Origin: Actinomycetes bacterium
GTDB lineage: Bacteria; Actinomycetota; Acidimicrobiia; Acidimicrobiales; Palsa-688
Assembly (NCBI GenBank): GCA_021787365.1
Contig: JAJYMB010000059.1
Span: 1 to 64,000 of the forward strand
Direction of reading: 5' to 3'
Length of the DNA stretch: 64,000 nucleotides
Below, piece by piece: positions 49,672-59,449 of the stretch. Each line of letters opens with the position of its first letter. Position 1 is the stretch's first letter. The notes under the pieces are model-generated. The model ran no database searches. It had not been told where the DNA came from and saw only the letters and a list, made by a program, of their open reading frames with translations. Position numbers and translations under genes: made by a program.

Positions 49672-50816
49672 GATTCGCGTTCCACGACATAGACGGCAAG
49701 GTCCGCCAGGGCGCGGCGGGGCAGGGCGGAGAGGCGAGCGCGCTCGAGCGAGCCGAGAGCCGCGTCGAGGTGGGCCTTGGCCCGGGCTGCGGTCCACTCC
49801 CGGCCGCCGCAGCGCTCGACGAGAGAGGCGGCGCGGGCGACCTCGTCCGCGGAGAGCGGCCGGAGTTGGGCCGGTGCCCATTCGGGCGTCGCCAGCTCGA
49901 TGCCCGGCATGCCGGCTTTGCTCACGACGTGGCCGTTGCTCTTCGAGCCGTCGCCCGCCACGGCCTCGCCGGCACTGCCCTTTACATCTTCCCCGAACAA
50001 GAGGGCGTCGAGCTCACGCGACTCGTCGTCGCCGGCGGCCAGGGCGGCCACGATCGGCATGGACTTCTTGCGCTGGCGGATGTCGTTGCCGGCCGGCTTC
50101 CCGGTCGTCGCAGGGTCGCCCCAGATGCCGAGCAAGTCGTCGACGGCTTGGAAGGCGACGCCGAGGTGGCGCCCGAAGCCCTCCAGCGCGCGGGCTGTGG
50201 CCGGCGGGGCGCCGGCCAGTACGGCGCCGATCGAGGCCGCGCACCCGAGGAGGGCACCGGTCTTCGCCGTGGACATGCCCATGCACTCTTCGACGCTCAC
50301 GTTGCGGCGTTGTTCGAAGGCGAGGTCGTCGGCTTGGCCGGCGATCATCTCGGCGGTCGCTCTCGAAAGGGCCGAGGCTGCTGCCGGAGCCTCTGGGGAC
50401 CCGGTCCCGAGCAGGACCTGTACGGACAGGGTGGCCAGGGCGTCGCCCGCCAGCAGGGCGAGCGAGGGGCCCCACAGCGCCCACACGGTCGGGCGGTGGC
50501 GACGTTCGAGGTCACCGTCCATCAAGTCGTCGTGCAGGAGCGAGAAGTTGTGGACAAGTTCGACGGCGACCGCGCCGGGCAATCCGACCTCCGCGTCCGC
50601 CCACGTGGCTTCCGCCGAGAGGATGGCGAGGGCGGCGCGGACGAACTTGCCGCCGCGCTGATGCCTCGGCTGGCCGTCCGCCTCCGTCCAGCCGATGTGG
50701 TAGCTGGCCGCCCGCTGGATGCTGGCTGGTAGTCGCTCGAGCGCTTCGGCGAGGCGCGGCTCTGTCATTTCGCGCGCACGCTTCAGCACGTCGCCTACCG
50801 CGATAGTGGGGGTCAC
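49668..50816 (-). CDS. Polyprenyl diphosphate synthase (farnesyl diphosphate synthase-like)
   Basis: This 382-residue enzyme elongates IPP and allylic diphosphates, most probably to farnesyl diphosphate for squalene. The first Asp-rich motif is HDDLMDGD and the second DDLLGIWGD; GGKFVRAALAIL is the usual KxxR region. Between about residues 250 and 300 there is a non-conserved insertion (GEDVKGSAGEAVAGDGSKSNG). The GTG at 50816 overlaps the hpnE stop, and its own stop overlaps the shc start. Chain length cannot be fixed by eye, but the operon calls for C15. Confidence 0.9.
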   Translation of the reverse strand: MTPTIAVGDVLKRAREMTEPRLAEALERLPASIQRAASYHIGWTEADGQPRHQRGGKFVRAALAILSAEATWADAEVGLPGAVAVELVHNFSLLHDDLMDGDLERRHRPTVWALWGPSLALLAGDALATLSVQVLLGTGSPEAPAAASALSRATAEMIAGQADDLAFEQRRNVSVEECMGMSTAKTGALLGCAASIGAVLAGAPPATARALEGFGRHLGVAFQAVDDLLGIWGDPATTGKPAGNDIRQRKKSMPIVAALAAGDDESRELDALLFGEDVKGSAGEAVAGDGSKSNGHVVSKAGMPGIELATPEWAPAQLRPLSADEVARAASLVERCGGREWTAARAKAHLDAALGSLERARLSALPRRALADLAVYVVERES

Positions 50817-52285
50817 GTAGTCTCCCGTGGTTGTTGTAGCTCCGATAGGTCTTGCAATCTTGCCGGACCGACGACCTTGGGGAGGTGATTGCGCTGGCCG
50901 GCGCCCACCAAGGCGGCGCGCGCGGCAGCCAGGCCGCTCCTTACGGCGCCTTCCATGGTCGGGGGCCACCCAGTAGACGTCCACGCTCCCGCCAGGGTCA
51001 GGCCGGGGAGGCGGGTGCGCGGTGGCGCCCGGTGGGCCGCCGAGCCCGGCGCTGCCCGGAAGGTCGCATTTTGCTCCCTGCTCACGAACGTCCCGAGCAC
51101 CTTTGCCTGCTTGGCCCGGGGGAAGAGCTCGCCGAGAGCCACCACCATCTGGCGCTCCAGCTCCTCCGAGCTCGTGCCGGCGTGGCTGTCGGCGGCCGAG
51201 ACCGACACCGCCAGGTACTGGCCCCGCGGCGCACCCGAAGGACCCGTCCGGTCGAACACCCACTGGGCCGGCGTGCCGAGCCCGGCCACGAAGGGCAGGT
51301 TCGTCACCGGGCGGTCGTAATGGACGTGGACGTTTACGATGGGGGAGCTACCCAGGTGCGCCGGTCGTACGTCCTCGGGCAGGGCTCCCGCCGGCAGCAC
51401 TTGCTCTACCAGGTGATGGGGTAGCGCCACGACAACGGCGTCGGCCTGGAGCTCGCCGCCGGCGATCACCCTGAAGCCGCCTTCGGGGAGCTTCTCGACC
51501 CCCCGCACGGCCGTGCCGAGGTGCAGGCTGGCCCCGGCCTTGCGCAGCGCGGAGGCGCCCCTTTCGCCGTGCAGCACCCCGAGGGGGAGCCGGGCCCAGC
51601 CGATGTCGGCCGCCTTGGCCTCGCTCAGGAGGCCCGTCTGGAACACTTTGGCCGCCATCGCCAGCGAGGCCTCTCGGGCGGGAAGGTTGACCGTGGGCAG
51701 GCAGATCAGGTCCCAGAGCGCTTCTATGGCTTGCGGGCCCTGGAAGTGCCTCTGCAGCCAGTGCTCGAAGTTCTCCTGGTCGAGGGCGGGGTCTTCCAGG
51801 TCCAGCCGGGCGAGGGCGCCGGCGGCGAGGCCGATGCGGGCACGCTGCGCCGCGGGGACGTGGCGGTAGCGCAGGAGGCTGCTGGCGAGGTGAAGGGGGG
51901 CGGGGCCAGGACCGCGCCGGAGCACCGCGCGCTCGGGCGGTCGTCCAGGGCGCGCCCGGAGCACCGTTAGGTCCAAGCGTGGTTGCAAGAAGACGTCGCC
52001 CGCCGACCCGATGCGGTCGAGGAAGTCGAGGTAGGCGGTGCAGCAGCGGAGGAAGACGTGCTGGCCGTTGTCCATGACGAGCCCGTCGTGGGAGAACGAC
52101 CAGGTGAGCCCGCCGAGCCTGCCGCGCTTTTCGAGCAGCGTCACCTTGGCGCCGGCGTCCGCGCAGGCGAGCGCGGCGGCCATGCCGGCGAGGCCGCCGC
52201 CTATGACGGCGACGTGGGGGGCCGCGCTGGTCGCGCCCGCTACGCTCGCCGGCCGGCGAGCGCTCTCAGGGCTCCCGAGGGTCAT
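50813..52285 (-). CDS. hpnE: Hydroxysqualene dehydroxylase HpnE
   Basis: HpnE is the FAD enzyme that reduces hydroxysqualene to squalene, the last step of the HpnCDE route. The 490-residue protein starts with the Rossmann motif VAVIGGGLAGMAAALACADAGAKVTLLEKRGRLGG and has GQHVFLRCCTAYLDFL, a mid-region typical of phytoene desaturase relatives, and the C-terminal FAD contact LAGAWTSTGWPPTMEGAVRSG. The ATG at 52285 begins the conserved part; the long upstream frame overlaps hpnD. It lies 31 bases after hpnD and overlaps the prenyl synthase gene by four bases. Confidence 0.92.
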   Translation of the reverse strand: MTLGSPESARRPASVAGATSAAPHVAVIGGGLAGMAAALACADAGAKVTLLEKRGRLGGLTWSFSHDGLVMDNGQHVFLRCCTAYLDFLDRIGSAGDVFLQPRLDLTVLRARPGRPPERAVLRRGPGPAPLHLASSLLRYRHVPAAQRARIGLAAGALARLDLEDPALDQENFEHWLQRHFQGPQAIEALWDLICLPTVNLPAREASLAMAAKVFQTGLLSEAKAADIGWARLPLGVLHGERGASALRKAGASLHLGTAVRGVEKLPEGGFRVIAGGELQADAVVVALPHHLVEQVLPAGALPEDVRPAHLGSSPIVNVHVHYDRPVTNLPFVAGLGTPAQWVFDRTGPSGAPRGQYLAVSVSAADSHAGTSSEELERQMVVALGELFPRAKQAKVLGTFVSREQNATFRAAPGSAAHRAPPRTRLPGLTLAGAWTSTGWPPTMEGAVRSGLAAARAALVGAGQRNHLPKVVGPARLQDLSELQQPRETT

Positions 52286-52316
52286 GGAGCAGCTCCCAGC
52301 GAAGGATTGCCCGGGG

Positions 52317-53207
52317 TCACGGGGCCCCTCGGAGCAACGCTCGGGCGGTGACCGCCACTTTCTGGCTCGGGGCGAGCGAGAGGCGCCCTCGGAGGACGCT
52401 GGCAGGTGAGGTCCTGATCTGGTCGAGGAGATGCCGGTAGATGCCCGCCATGGCCGCCGTGCAGGCCCTACTGCGCCGGTCCAAGAGCTCGAGCAGGGGC
52501 AGGCCCCGCTCGTACCATTCGGCCGCCCGGCCGGTTTCGTAGCAAACCAGCGCGACAAGGTCCTCGTCGTCACCTTTCAGGCCCGGCCCGATGCCGAAGC
52601 GTGCGAGGTCGCACTCGGGCAGGTACACCCGCCCGTAGACGTCGCGGTCCTCGACGAGGTCACGCAGGATGTTGGTGAGCTGCAGGGCGACACCCAGGGC
52701 ATCTGCCAGGGCCTCGGCGCGCTCCCCACCCTGGCTGCCGAAGATGGCGAGCGAGAGCCTCCCGATCGTCCCCGCCACCCGCCGGCAGTACTCGACCAGC
52801 TCGTCGAAGGTGGCGTAACGCTTGCCGGAAAGGTCCCACTCACACCCTTGCACGAGCTCTTCCAGGGCGTTGATCGGCAGTGGGTAGCGCCGGGCGACGT
52901 CTGCCAGGGCCATCAGGACGGGGTCGCCCGGAGGGGGCGCCGGCCCCCCCGCCGCGGCTTTGGTGAGCAAGCCGAGCGAGGTGCGCACCGACGCGAGCGC
53001 CTGAGCCGATGTCTCGCTGCCGCCCTGCTTTCCACCGCTCGCGTCGTCGCCGATGTCGTCGATCCGGCGGGCCATCGCATAAAGGGCGCACATGGCCGCC
53101 CGTTTGCTCGGCGGCAGCAGGCGGATGCCGTAGTAGAAGTTGCGGGCGCGCGAGCGCGTGATCCGCTCGCAGTGCTTGTAGGCGAGGGCGACAGCGGCGT
53201 CGTTCAC
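52317..53207 (-). CDS. hpnD: Presqualene diphosphate synthase HpnD
   Basis: HpnD condenses two farnesyl diphosphates to presqualene diphosphate. The GTG at 53207 overlaps the hpnC stop as GTGA. The 296-residue product has FYYGIRLLPPSKRAAMCALYA, the first aspartate motif RRIDDIGDD, and the second LTNILRDLVEDRDVYGRVYLP. A Lys/Gly/Ser-rich insert follows the first motif (ASGGKQGGSETS). It resembles phytoene/squalene synthases, and the neighbours hpnC and hpnE settle the hopanoid assignment. Confidence 0.93.
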   Translation of the reverse strand: MNDAAVALAYKHCERITRSRARNFYYGIRLLPPSKRAAMCALYAMARRIDDIGDDASGGKQGGSETSAQALASVRTSLGLLTKAAAGGPAPPPGDPVLMALADVARRYPLPINALEELVQGCEWDLSGKRYATFDELVEYCRRVAGTIGRLSLAIFGSQGGERAEALADALGVALQLTNILRDLVEDRDVYGRVYLPECDLARFGIGPGLKGDDEDLVALVCYETGRAAEWYERGLPLLELLDRRSRACTAAMAGIYRHLLDQIRTSPASVLRGRLSLAPSQKVAVTARALLRGAP

Positions 53208-54175
53208 GCTTGGGCCCCCAACGTGTTTGCCGTGGCATCGGCCGCCTCCGGGACGCCCCCGCCGGCGTAGGCGCCAGCGAGCAGCCTCGCCAGCTGCCAG
53301 GCGAATCGGCGCGGCCTCGGGCGGGCCCACTCCGCGTAGATGTCGAAGCCCGCCGCGGCCAGGGCGTCGAGGGCGGCGTGGCCCCCGGCCACGAAGCCGG
53401 CGACTGCCACCCTCAGCCGGCCCCGTAGGCTGACCACTAACGGCGACCCCTCTTCGAGCATGCGCCTGGCGCGGGCGACCTCGAAGGCCATCAGGGCAGC
53501 GCGGCGCTCTCGCGCCCGTGCTCGTTCGCTGCCTCGGGAAGGGCTCCCGTAGTAGCCGGCTGGGGGCGGCAACAGGTCGTCCGCTCTGACCTCGAAGCGG
53601 CGGAGGTCCTCTTGGGGCAGGTAGACGCGGCCCACGACGGCGTCCTCGGCTACGTCCTGCCAATGCTCGACGAGTTGCAGGGCGGTGCAGATCTTGTCCG
53701 ACCACCCCACCCGTTGGGGCGTGGAGGCGCCGAACACGCCGAGCACGAGCCGCCCGACCGGGTTGGCCGAGAGCTGGCAGTAGCCGACCAAGTCGGCGAA
53801 AGTCTCGTAGCGGTTGACACGCTGGTCTTGGCGGTTGGCCTCGACAAGGTCGAAGAGCGGTTGGACCGGCAGGTCGCGCCGGCGGACCATGCCCGCCACC
53901 CGCGCGACCAGGGCGTGCAGGTCGCCGCCCTCCGGGCCGGCCAGCGCGGAGCGAAGTTGGCGCTCCACCTCGTCGAGGGCGGCGAGGCGGTCGCCGGCGT
54001 AGTTGTCGCCCAGTTCGTCAACGAGGCGCGCCCAGCCGTAGACCGCCATCAGGTCGGCCCGCAGAGGCCGAGGGAGCAGGCGCGAGGCAACAGGGAAGTT
54101 TTCGGTGGTCGCTCTCCCGATTACGAGGTAATCGGGGGGCAGTTCGGGAGGAGCAGGTGCAACCTCGCTGACCAC
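53204..54175 (-). CDS. hpnC: Hydroxysqualene synthase HpnC, first gene of the hopanoid operon
   Basis: HpnC converts presqualene diphosphate to hydroxysqualene. The 323-residue protein is a trans-isoprenyl diphosphate synthase-like member with ENFPVASRLLPRPLRADLMAVYGWARLVDELGD and LQLVEHWQDVAEDAVVGRVYLP, in which the second aspartate motif is the HpnC variant. The GTG start lies 6 bases after a TAAGAT -10 box with no Shine-Dalgarno. It heads eight tightly packed genes. Confidence 0.92.
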   Translation of the reverse strand: MVSEVAPAPPELPPDYLVIGRATTENFPVASRLLPRPLRADLMAVYGWARLVDELGDNYAGDRLAALDEVERQLRSALAGPEGGDLHALVARVAGMVRRRDLPVQPLFDLVEANRQDQRVNRYETFADLVGYCQLSANPVGRLVLGVFGASTPQRVGWSDKICTALQLVEHWQDVAEDAVVGRVYLPQEDLRRFEVRADDLLPPPAGYYGSPSRGSERARARERRAALMAFEVARARRMLEEGSPLVVSLRGRLRVAVAGFVAGGHAALDALAAAGFDIYAEWARPRPRRFAWQLARLLAGAYAGGGVPEAADATANTLGAQA

Positions 54176-54212
54176 GCGGTCATCTTAGACACCATGAGGC
54201 ACGGTGGGGCAA
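54176..54212 (-). promoter_or_regulatory. Candidate promoter of the hopanoid operon
   Basis: On the minus strand TTGCCC (54207-54212), 19 bases, TAAGAT (54182-54187), then 6 bases to the hpnC GTG. The -10 is good, the -35 and its spacing are weak. The preceding MerR-TetR gene may be the regulator. Confidence 0.55.
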
Positions 54213-54231
54213 CTATCGAGCGCTCCTGGTG

Positions 54232-55053
54232 CTAGCTGCCCGCTCGGACGAGGCGGCTCTCGGGTGCCCAGTCGGGCCCGACGGCCCACTGCAGCACGGT
54301 GGCGAAGGCTGCCTCTATCACTTGGAGGCCGGCCGGGATCGGGTTGCCCGAGAGGGGACGGCCGGCAGCCTCCGCGAGCGTGCGCAAGACACGCGCCGCG
54401 AGCACCTGGCTCGGCCCGTCGCCCCGTGCCGCGCGTGCGCCGAGCTCGAGCAGGATCGGCATGGCACGTGCGATCTGGCGCCCGAAGACCAGCGCGGTCT
54501 TCCCCGGGTCGCTCGCCAACCCCTCCGCCCCTCCGAGGTCGGACACGGCCTGGGCGAAGCTGTCCGCTGTTTCCTGGCAGAGGTTTTCGACCACGGCGGT
54601 GAACAGTGCTTCCTTGGAGGGGAAGTACCTGTACACGCTGCCCTTGGCGACGCCAGCGGCGGCTGCGATCTCGCTCACTGCGACCGAGGCGTAGCCCCGA
54701 GGCTCGGAGAACAACCGGAACGCCGCTTCTATGAGGCGCGCCTCGGGCCCCTCCGTACTCGCGAGAGGGAGGAGCGGCTGCTTGCCTTCGAGCAGGCCAG
54801 GGAGCACGGACTTGATCTGGCGAAGGGAAAGGCCCCGCTGTTCGCGCAGCTCCCGGATCAGGCGCAAGGCGCGGACGTGGACCTCCCGGTAGCTGAAGCG
54901 GCCCCGGCCTACCGGCTTGGGGCGGGGCAGGAGGCCGAGGCGCCGGTAATGGTGGACCGTGCTGGCCGGCACGCCCGAGAGCGCGACGACCCGCCCGAGG
55001 GTCATGCCCTCGGCCGAGCTTTCCCGTTCAAGCACTTCGGCGCTGCTCGTCAC
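54232..55053 (-). CDS. Chimeric regulator: MerR helix-turn-helix plus TetR domain
   Basis: The 273-residue protein joins two DNA-binding modules. Residues about 17-85 are a MerR winged helix (TLGRVVALSGVPASTVHHYRRLGLLPRPKPVGRGRFSYREVHV, RGLSLRQIKSVL). Residues about 103-150 are a TetR helix-turn-helix (RLIEAAFRLFSEPRGYASVAVSEIAAAAGVAKGSVYRYFPSKEALF), followed by a TetR-type ligand/dimer domain to the end. It sits immediately upstream of the hopanoid operon and 9 bases after the aldehyde dehydrogenase, all leftward. Control of one or both is likely but inferred. Confidence 0.85.
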   Translation of the reverse strand: MTSSAEVLERESSAEGMTLGRVVALSGVPASTVHHYRRLGLLPRPKPVGRGRFSYREVHVRALRLIRELREQRGLSLRQIKSVLPGLLEGKQPLLPLASTEGPEARLIEAAFRLFSEPRGYASVAVSEIAAAAGVAKGSVYRYFPSKEALFTAVVENLCQETADSFAQAVSDLGGAEGLASDPGKTALVFGRQIARAMPILLELGARAARGDGPSQVLAARVLRTLAEAAGRPLSGNPIPAGLQVIEAAFATVLQWAVGPDWAPESRLVRAGS

Positions 55054-55062
55054 CTGTCACCA

Positions 55063-56448
55063 TTAGACCACCTTGTGCAAGACCCATTGCTTAACCCGAC
55101 CGTAGGGAGGGTACACGAGCGGGGCCTCGGCCCGCGCCGGGCGGCGGAGCACCGCCTTTCGGTGGCTGAAGGTGTCGAACCCGGTCCTGCCGTGGTAGGC
55201 GCCCATGCCGCTCGCCCCGACCCCGCCGAAGGGGAGCTCAGGCACCCCTAGCTGCACGGCATTGTGGTTGACGCAGACCCCGCCCGAGGAAGTCTCGGCC
55301 AGCACCCTCTCCTCCAGGCGGGTGTCCCGGGCGTAGAGGTAGATGGCGAGGGGCTTCTCGCGCCCGCGGACGTGCTCCAGCACGTCGCTCATCTCGTCGT
55401 AGGCGAGCACGGGCAGGACCGGGCCGAAGATCTCTTCCTCCATGACTGGGTCGTCCCAGGACAGCCCGGCGAGGACGGTCGGGGCGAGGTAGCGCTCTTC
55501 GGGCAGAGCGGTGCCGCCGGTTATGGTGCGGCCCTTCGTCGTCCCGAGGAGGGCGGTGAGCCTGGCCATGTGGGCGTCGTTCAGGACGCGCCCGAAGTCT
55601 CGAGAAAGGTGCGGGCTCTTTCCGTAGAAGCGGGCCAGCCATCGCACCAGCTCCTCGAGCAGGGCCTCTTCAGCCTCGCGCTCCACGACGACGTAGTCGG
55701 GGGCTACGCAGGTCTGGCCGGCGTTCATGAACTTCGCCCAGGCGATGCGCTTGGCCGCCGTGCGGATGTCCGCGCTCTTGGCGACGATGGCGGGGTTCTT
55801 GCCCCCGAGCTCCAGGGTCACGGGGGTGAGGTGGCGTGCTGCTGCTGCCATCACGAGGCGCCCGACGCGGCTGCCACCGGTGAAGAAGATGTGGTCCCAA
55901 CGCTGCTCGAGCAGCGACTGGGCCACGTCGGGGCCCCCGAGGCACAGCCTGGTCGCCTTGGGGTCGAGGTACTCGCCGGCCAGCCGTGCCAGCTCGGCGG
56001 CCGTGGCGGGCGCAAGCTCGGAGGGCTTGGCCGCGACCGTGTCGCCAGCTGCTAGCGCGAAGGCCACCGGGAGCAAGAGGGCACGGACCGGGTAGTTCCA
56101 AGGTCCCAGCACGAGCACGGCGCCGAGGGGCTCCGGCCGTACTTCGGCCCGCCCCGGCCACAGCTGCCAGGGGACGCGTACGCGCCGCGGCGCCGCCCAC
56201 CGGGCGAGGTCACGGGCAATGGCTTCGACATCTCTCCTGACCGCGGCCACGTCGGTCAGCCAGGCCTCTGTGGCGGGCCTTGACATGTCTTCGCCCATGG
56301 CCCCGACCAGGGCGTCGGCGCCGTCGCGTAGCATCCTCGCCAGCGCGGACAGCTGCTCGTGCCTCCACTCGAGCGGGCGGGTGAGCCCGGTCGCGTGCGT
56401 AGCCCGGAGCGCTGCTGCCAAACCGTTGGCTGGCGCCAGGTCCTCCAT
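55063..56448 (-). CDS. Aldehyde dehydrogenase, class 3 type
   Basis: This 461-residue NAD(P)-dependent aldehyde dehydrogenase shows GAVLVLGPWNYPVRALLLPVAFALAAGDTVAAKPSELAP, FFTGGSRVGRLVMAAAA, the general base region LELGGKNPAIV and the nucleophile cysteine in FMNAGQTCVAPDYV. The absence of the long N-terminus and the C-terminal LPFGGVGASGMGAYHG place it with class 3/coniferyl- or fatty-aldehyde enzymes. The ATG at 56448 begins homology; upstream frame is non-coding. It may serve lipid-derived aldehydes, consistent with its position beside hopanoid genes, but the substrate is unknown. Confidence 0.9.
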   Translation of the reverse strand: MEDLAPANGLAAALRATHATGLTRPLEWRHEQLSALARMLRDGADALVGAMGEDMSRPATEAWLTDVAAVRRDVEAIARDLARWAAPRRVRVPWQLWPGRAEVRPEPLGAVLVLGPWNYPVRALLLPVAFALAAGDTVAAKPSELAPATAAELARLAGEYLDPKATRLCLGGPDVAQSLLEQRWDHIFFTGGSRVGRLVMAAAARHLTPVTLELGGKNPAIVAKSADIRTAAKRIAWAKFMNAGQTCVAPDYVVVEREAEEALLEELVRWLARFYGKSPHLSRDFGRVLNDAHMARLTALLGTTKGRTITGGTALPEERYLAPTVLAGLSWDDPVMEEEIFGPVLPVLAYDEMSDVLEHVRGREKPLAIYLYARDTRLEERVLAETSSGGVCVNHNAVQLGVPELPFGGVGASGMGAYHGRTGFDTFSHRKAVLRRPARAEAPLVYPPYGRVKQWVLHKVV

Positions 56449-56566
56449 CCGGGTTACCGTACCGCCGGCCGCACCTCGCGACCGGCGCGAGGGCTGGTCG
56501 CGCCTCGGGGAACCCTCGCCTCGTTGGCGTGCGGGGCGCCCTTTTGCACATCGGGGGGCCCCAGCC

Positions 56567-56600
56567 GCAACCGGGCGAGGGTTGCCTGTGGTGGCACTAG
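56567..56600 (-). repeat. Dispersed intergenic repeat copy
   Basis: GCAACCGGGCGAGGG followed by TTGCCTGTGGTGGCACTAG matches the right-hand copy at 13588-13618, flanks included. It lies between the BldD-like and aldehyde dehydrogenase genes, read in the opposite sense to them. Confidence 0.7.
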
Positions 56601-57103
56601 TGGCGGATCCCCAGCTCCTCGATGCGGGTGCGCATGGAACCCTCGTCGCGCTCGAACACACGAGCGAGGGCGCGCACATCTTCGGACCTGATAGTTATGA
56701 GGCGCCCGTTGAAATCGCCTCGCTGGATTTGGATCTGCCCTATGTACTTCCTGATCACGTCGCGTTCGGGTGCCTCGAGGCGTTCTAGGCGGGAGAGGTC
56801 GATCGTTATCGACCCCGAGGCCGGCGCGGGCGCACGGCTTTCCGTCCCGTAGTCAGGATCGGGCGACACCTTGGGCAAGAGCTGGTCTACTGGCACCCCG
56901 TAGAGGTTGGCCAGGCGCTGGAGGCGCAGGACCGAGATGATCCGTTCCCCCCGTTCGTAGGCGCCGAGCACAGATGCCTTGAACTCCCGGTTCGACTGTT
57001 CTTCCACTGCCTGCAGGGACAGGCCCTGCTGGCGGCGGATGTTGCGCAACCTTTCGCCCACTTGGCGGGCGTAGGCCGGAGTCATCTCCTCGGCCATCGT
57101 CAT
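56597..57103 (-). CDS. BldD-like c-di-GMP-responsive transcriptional regulator
   Basis: This 168-residue protein matches BldD in layout. The N-terminal Cro-type helix-turn-helix (residues 10-75) reads YARQVGERLRNIRRQQGLSLQAVEEQS, then YERGERIISVLRLQRLANLYGVP. The C-terminal domain contains R128-G-D130-X8-R139-S-E-D142, exactly the RGD-X8-RxxD c-di-GMP signature of Streptomyces BldD. The ATG at 57103 follows GGAAG with 7-base spacing; a GTG at 57155-57157 gives a longer frame without support. A TACTCT -10 lies at 57160-57165, and TAC-N5-GTA (57179-57189) upstream could be an autoregulatory site. Confidence 0.88.
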   Translation of the reverse strand: MTMAEEMTPAYARQVGERLRNIRRQQGLSLQAVEEQSNREFKASVLGAYERGERIISVLRLQRLANLYGVPVDQLLPKVSPDPDYGTESRAPAPASGSITIDLSRLERLEAPERDVIRKYIGQIQIQRGDFNGRLITIRSEDVRALARVFERDEGSMRTRIEELGIRH

Positions 57104-57209
57104 CGTCGCACTTCCATCTGGTTGAAGCCCCTCACTGGGGCCGGGTTGGTACAACACTTAGAGTAGCCAAACTGCGGTTACGCAAAGTAGGGGGCCGGCC
57201 ATGTCGGCA

Positions 57210-59384
<2,175 letters not shown>

Positions 59385-59449
59385 TGACCGAAGGCTAATT
59401 TGCCCGGCGGCGCGCGCCGCTCATCGTGGCCGGCCGGGTGAAGGAGCGG

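Noticed and set aside
49672-49881. Longer shc start
   Set aside because: Arg/Pro-rich shadow inside the prenyl synthase gene; the GTGA overlap at 49668-49671 is consistent with the operon.
57179-57189. Firm BldD operator TAC-N5-GTA
   Set aside because: Only three-base arms; kept as a remark under the BldD-like gene, not as a feature.
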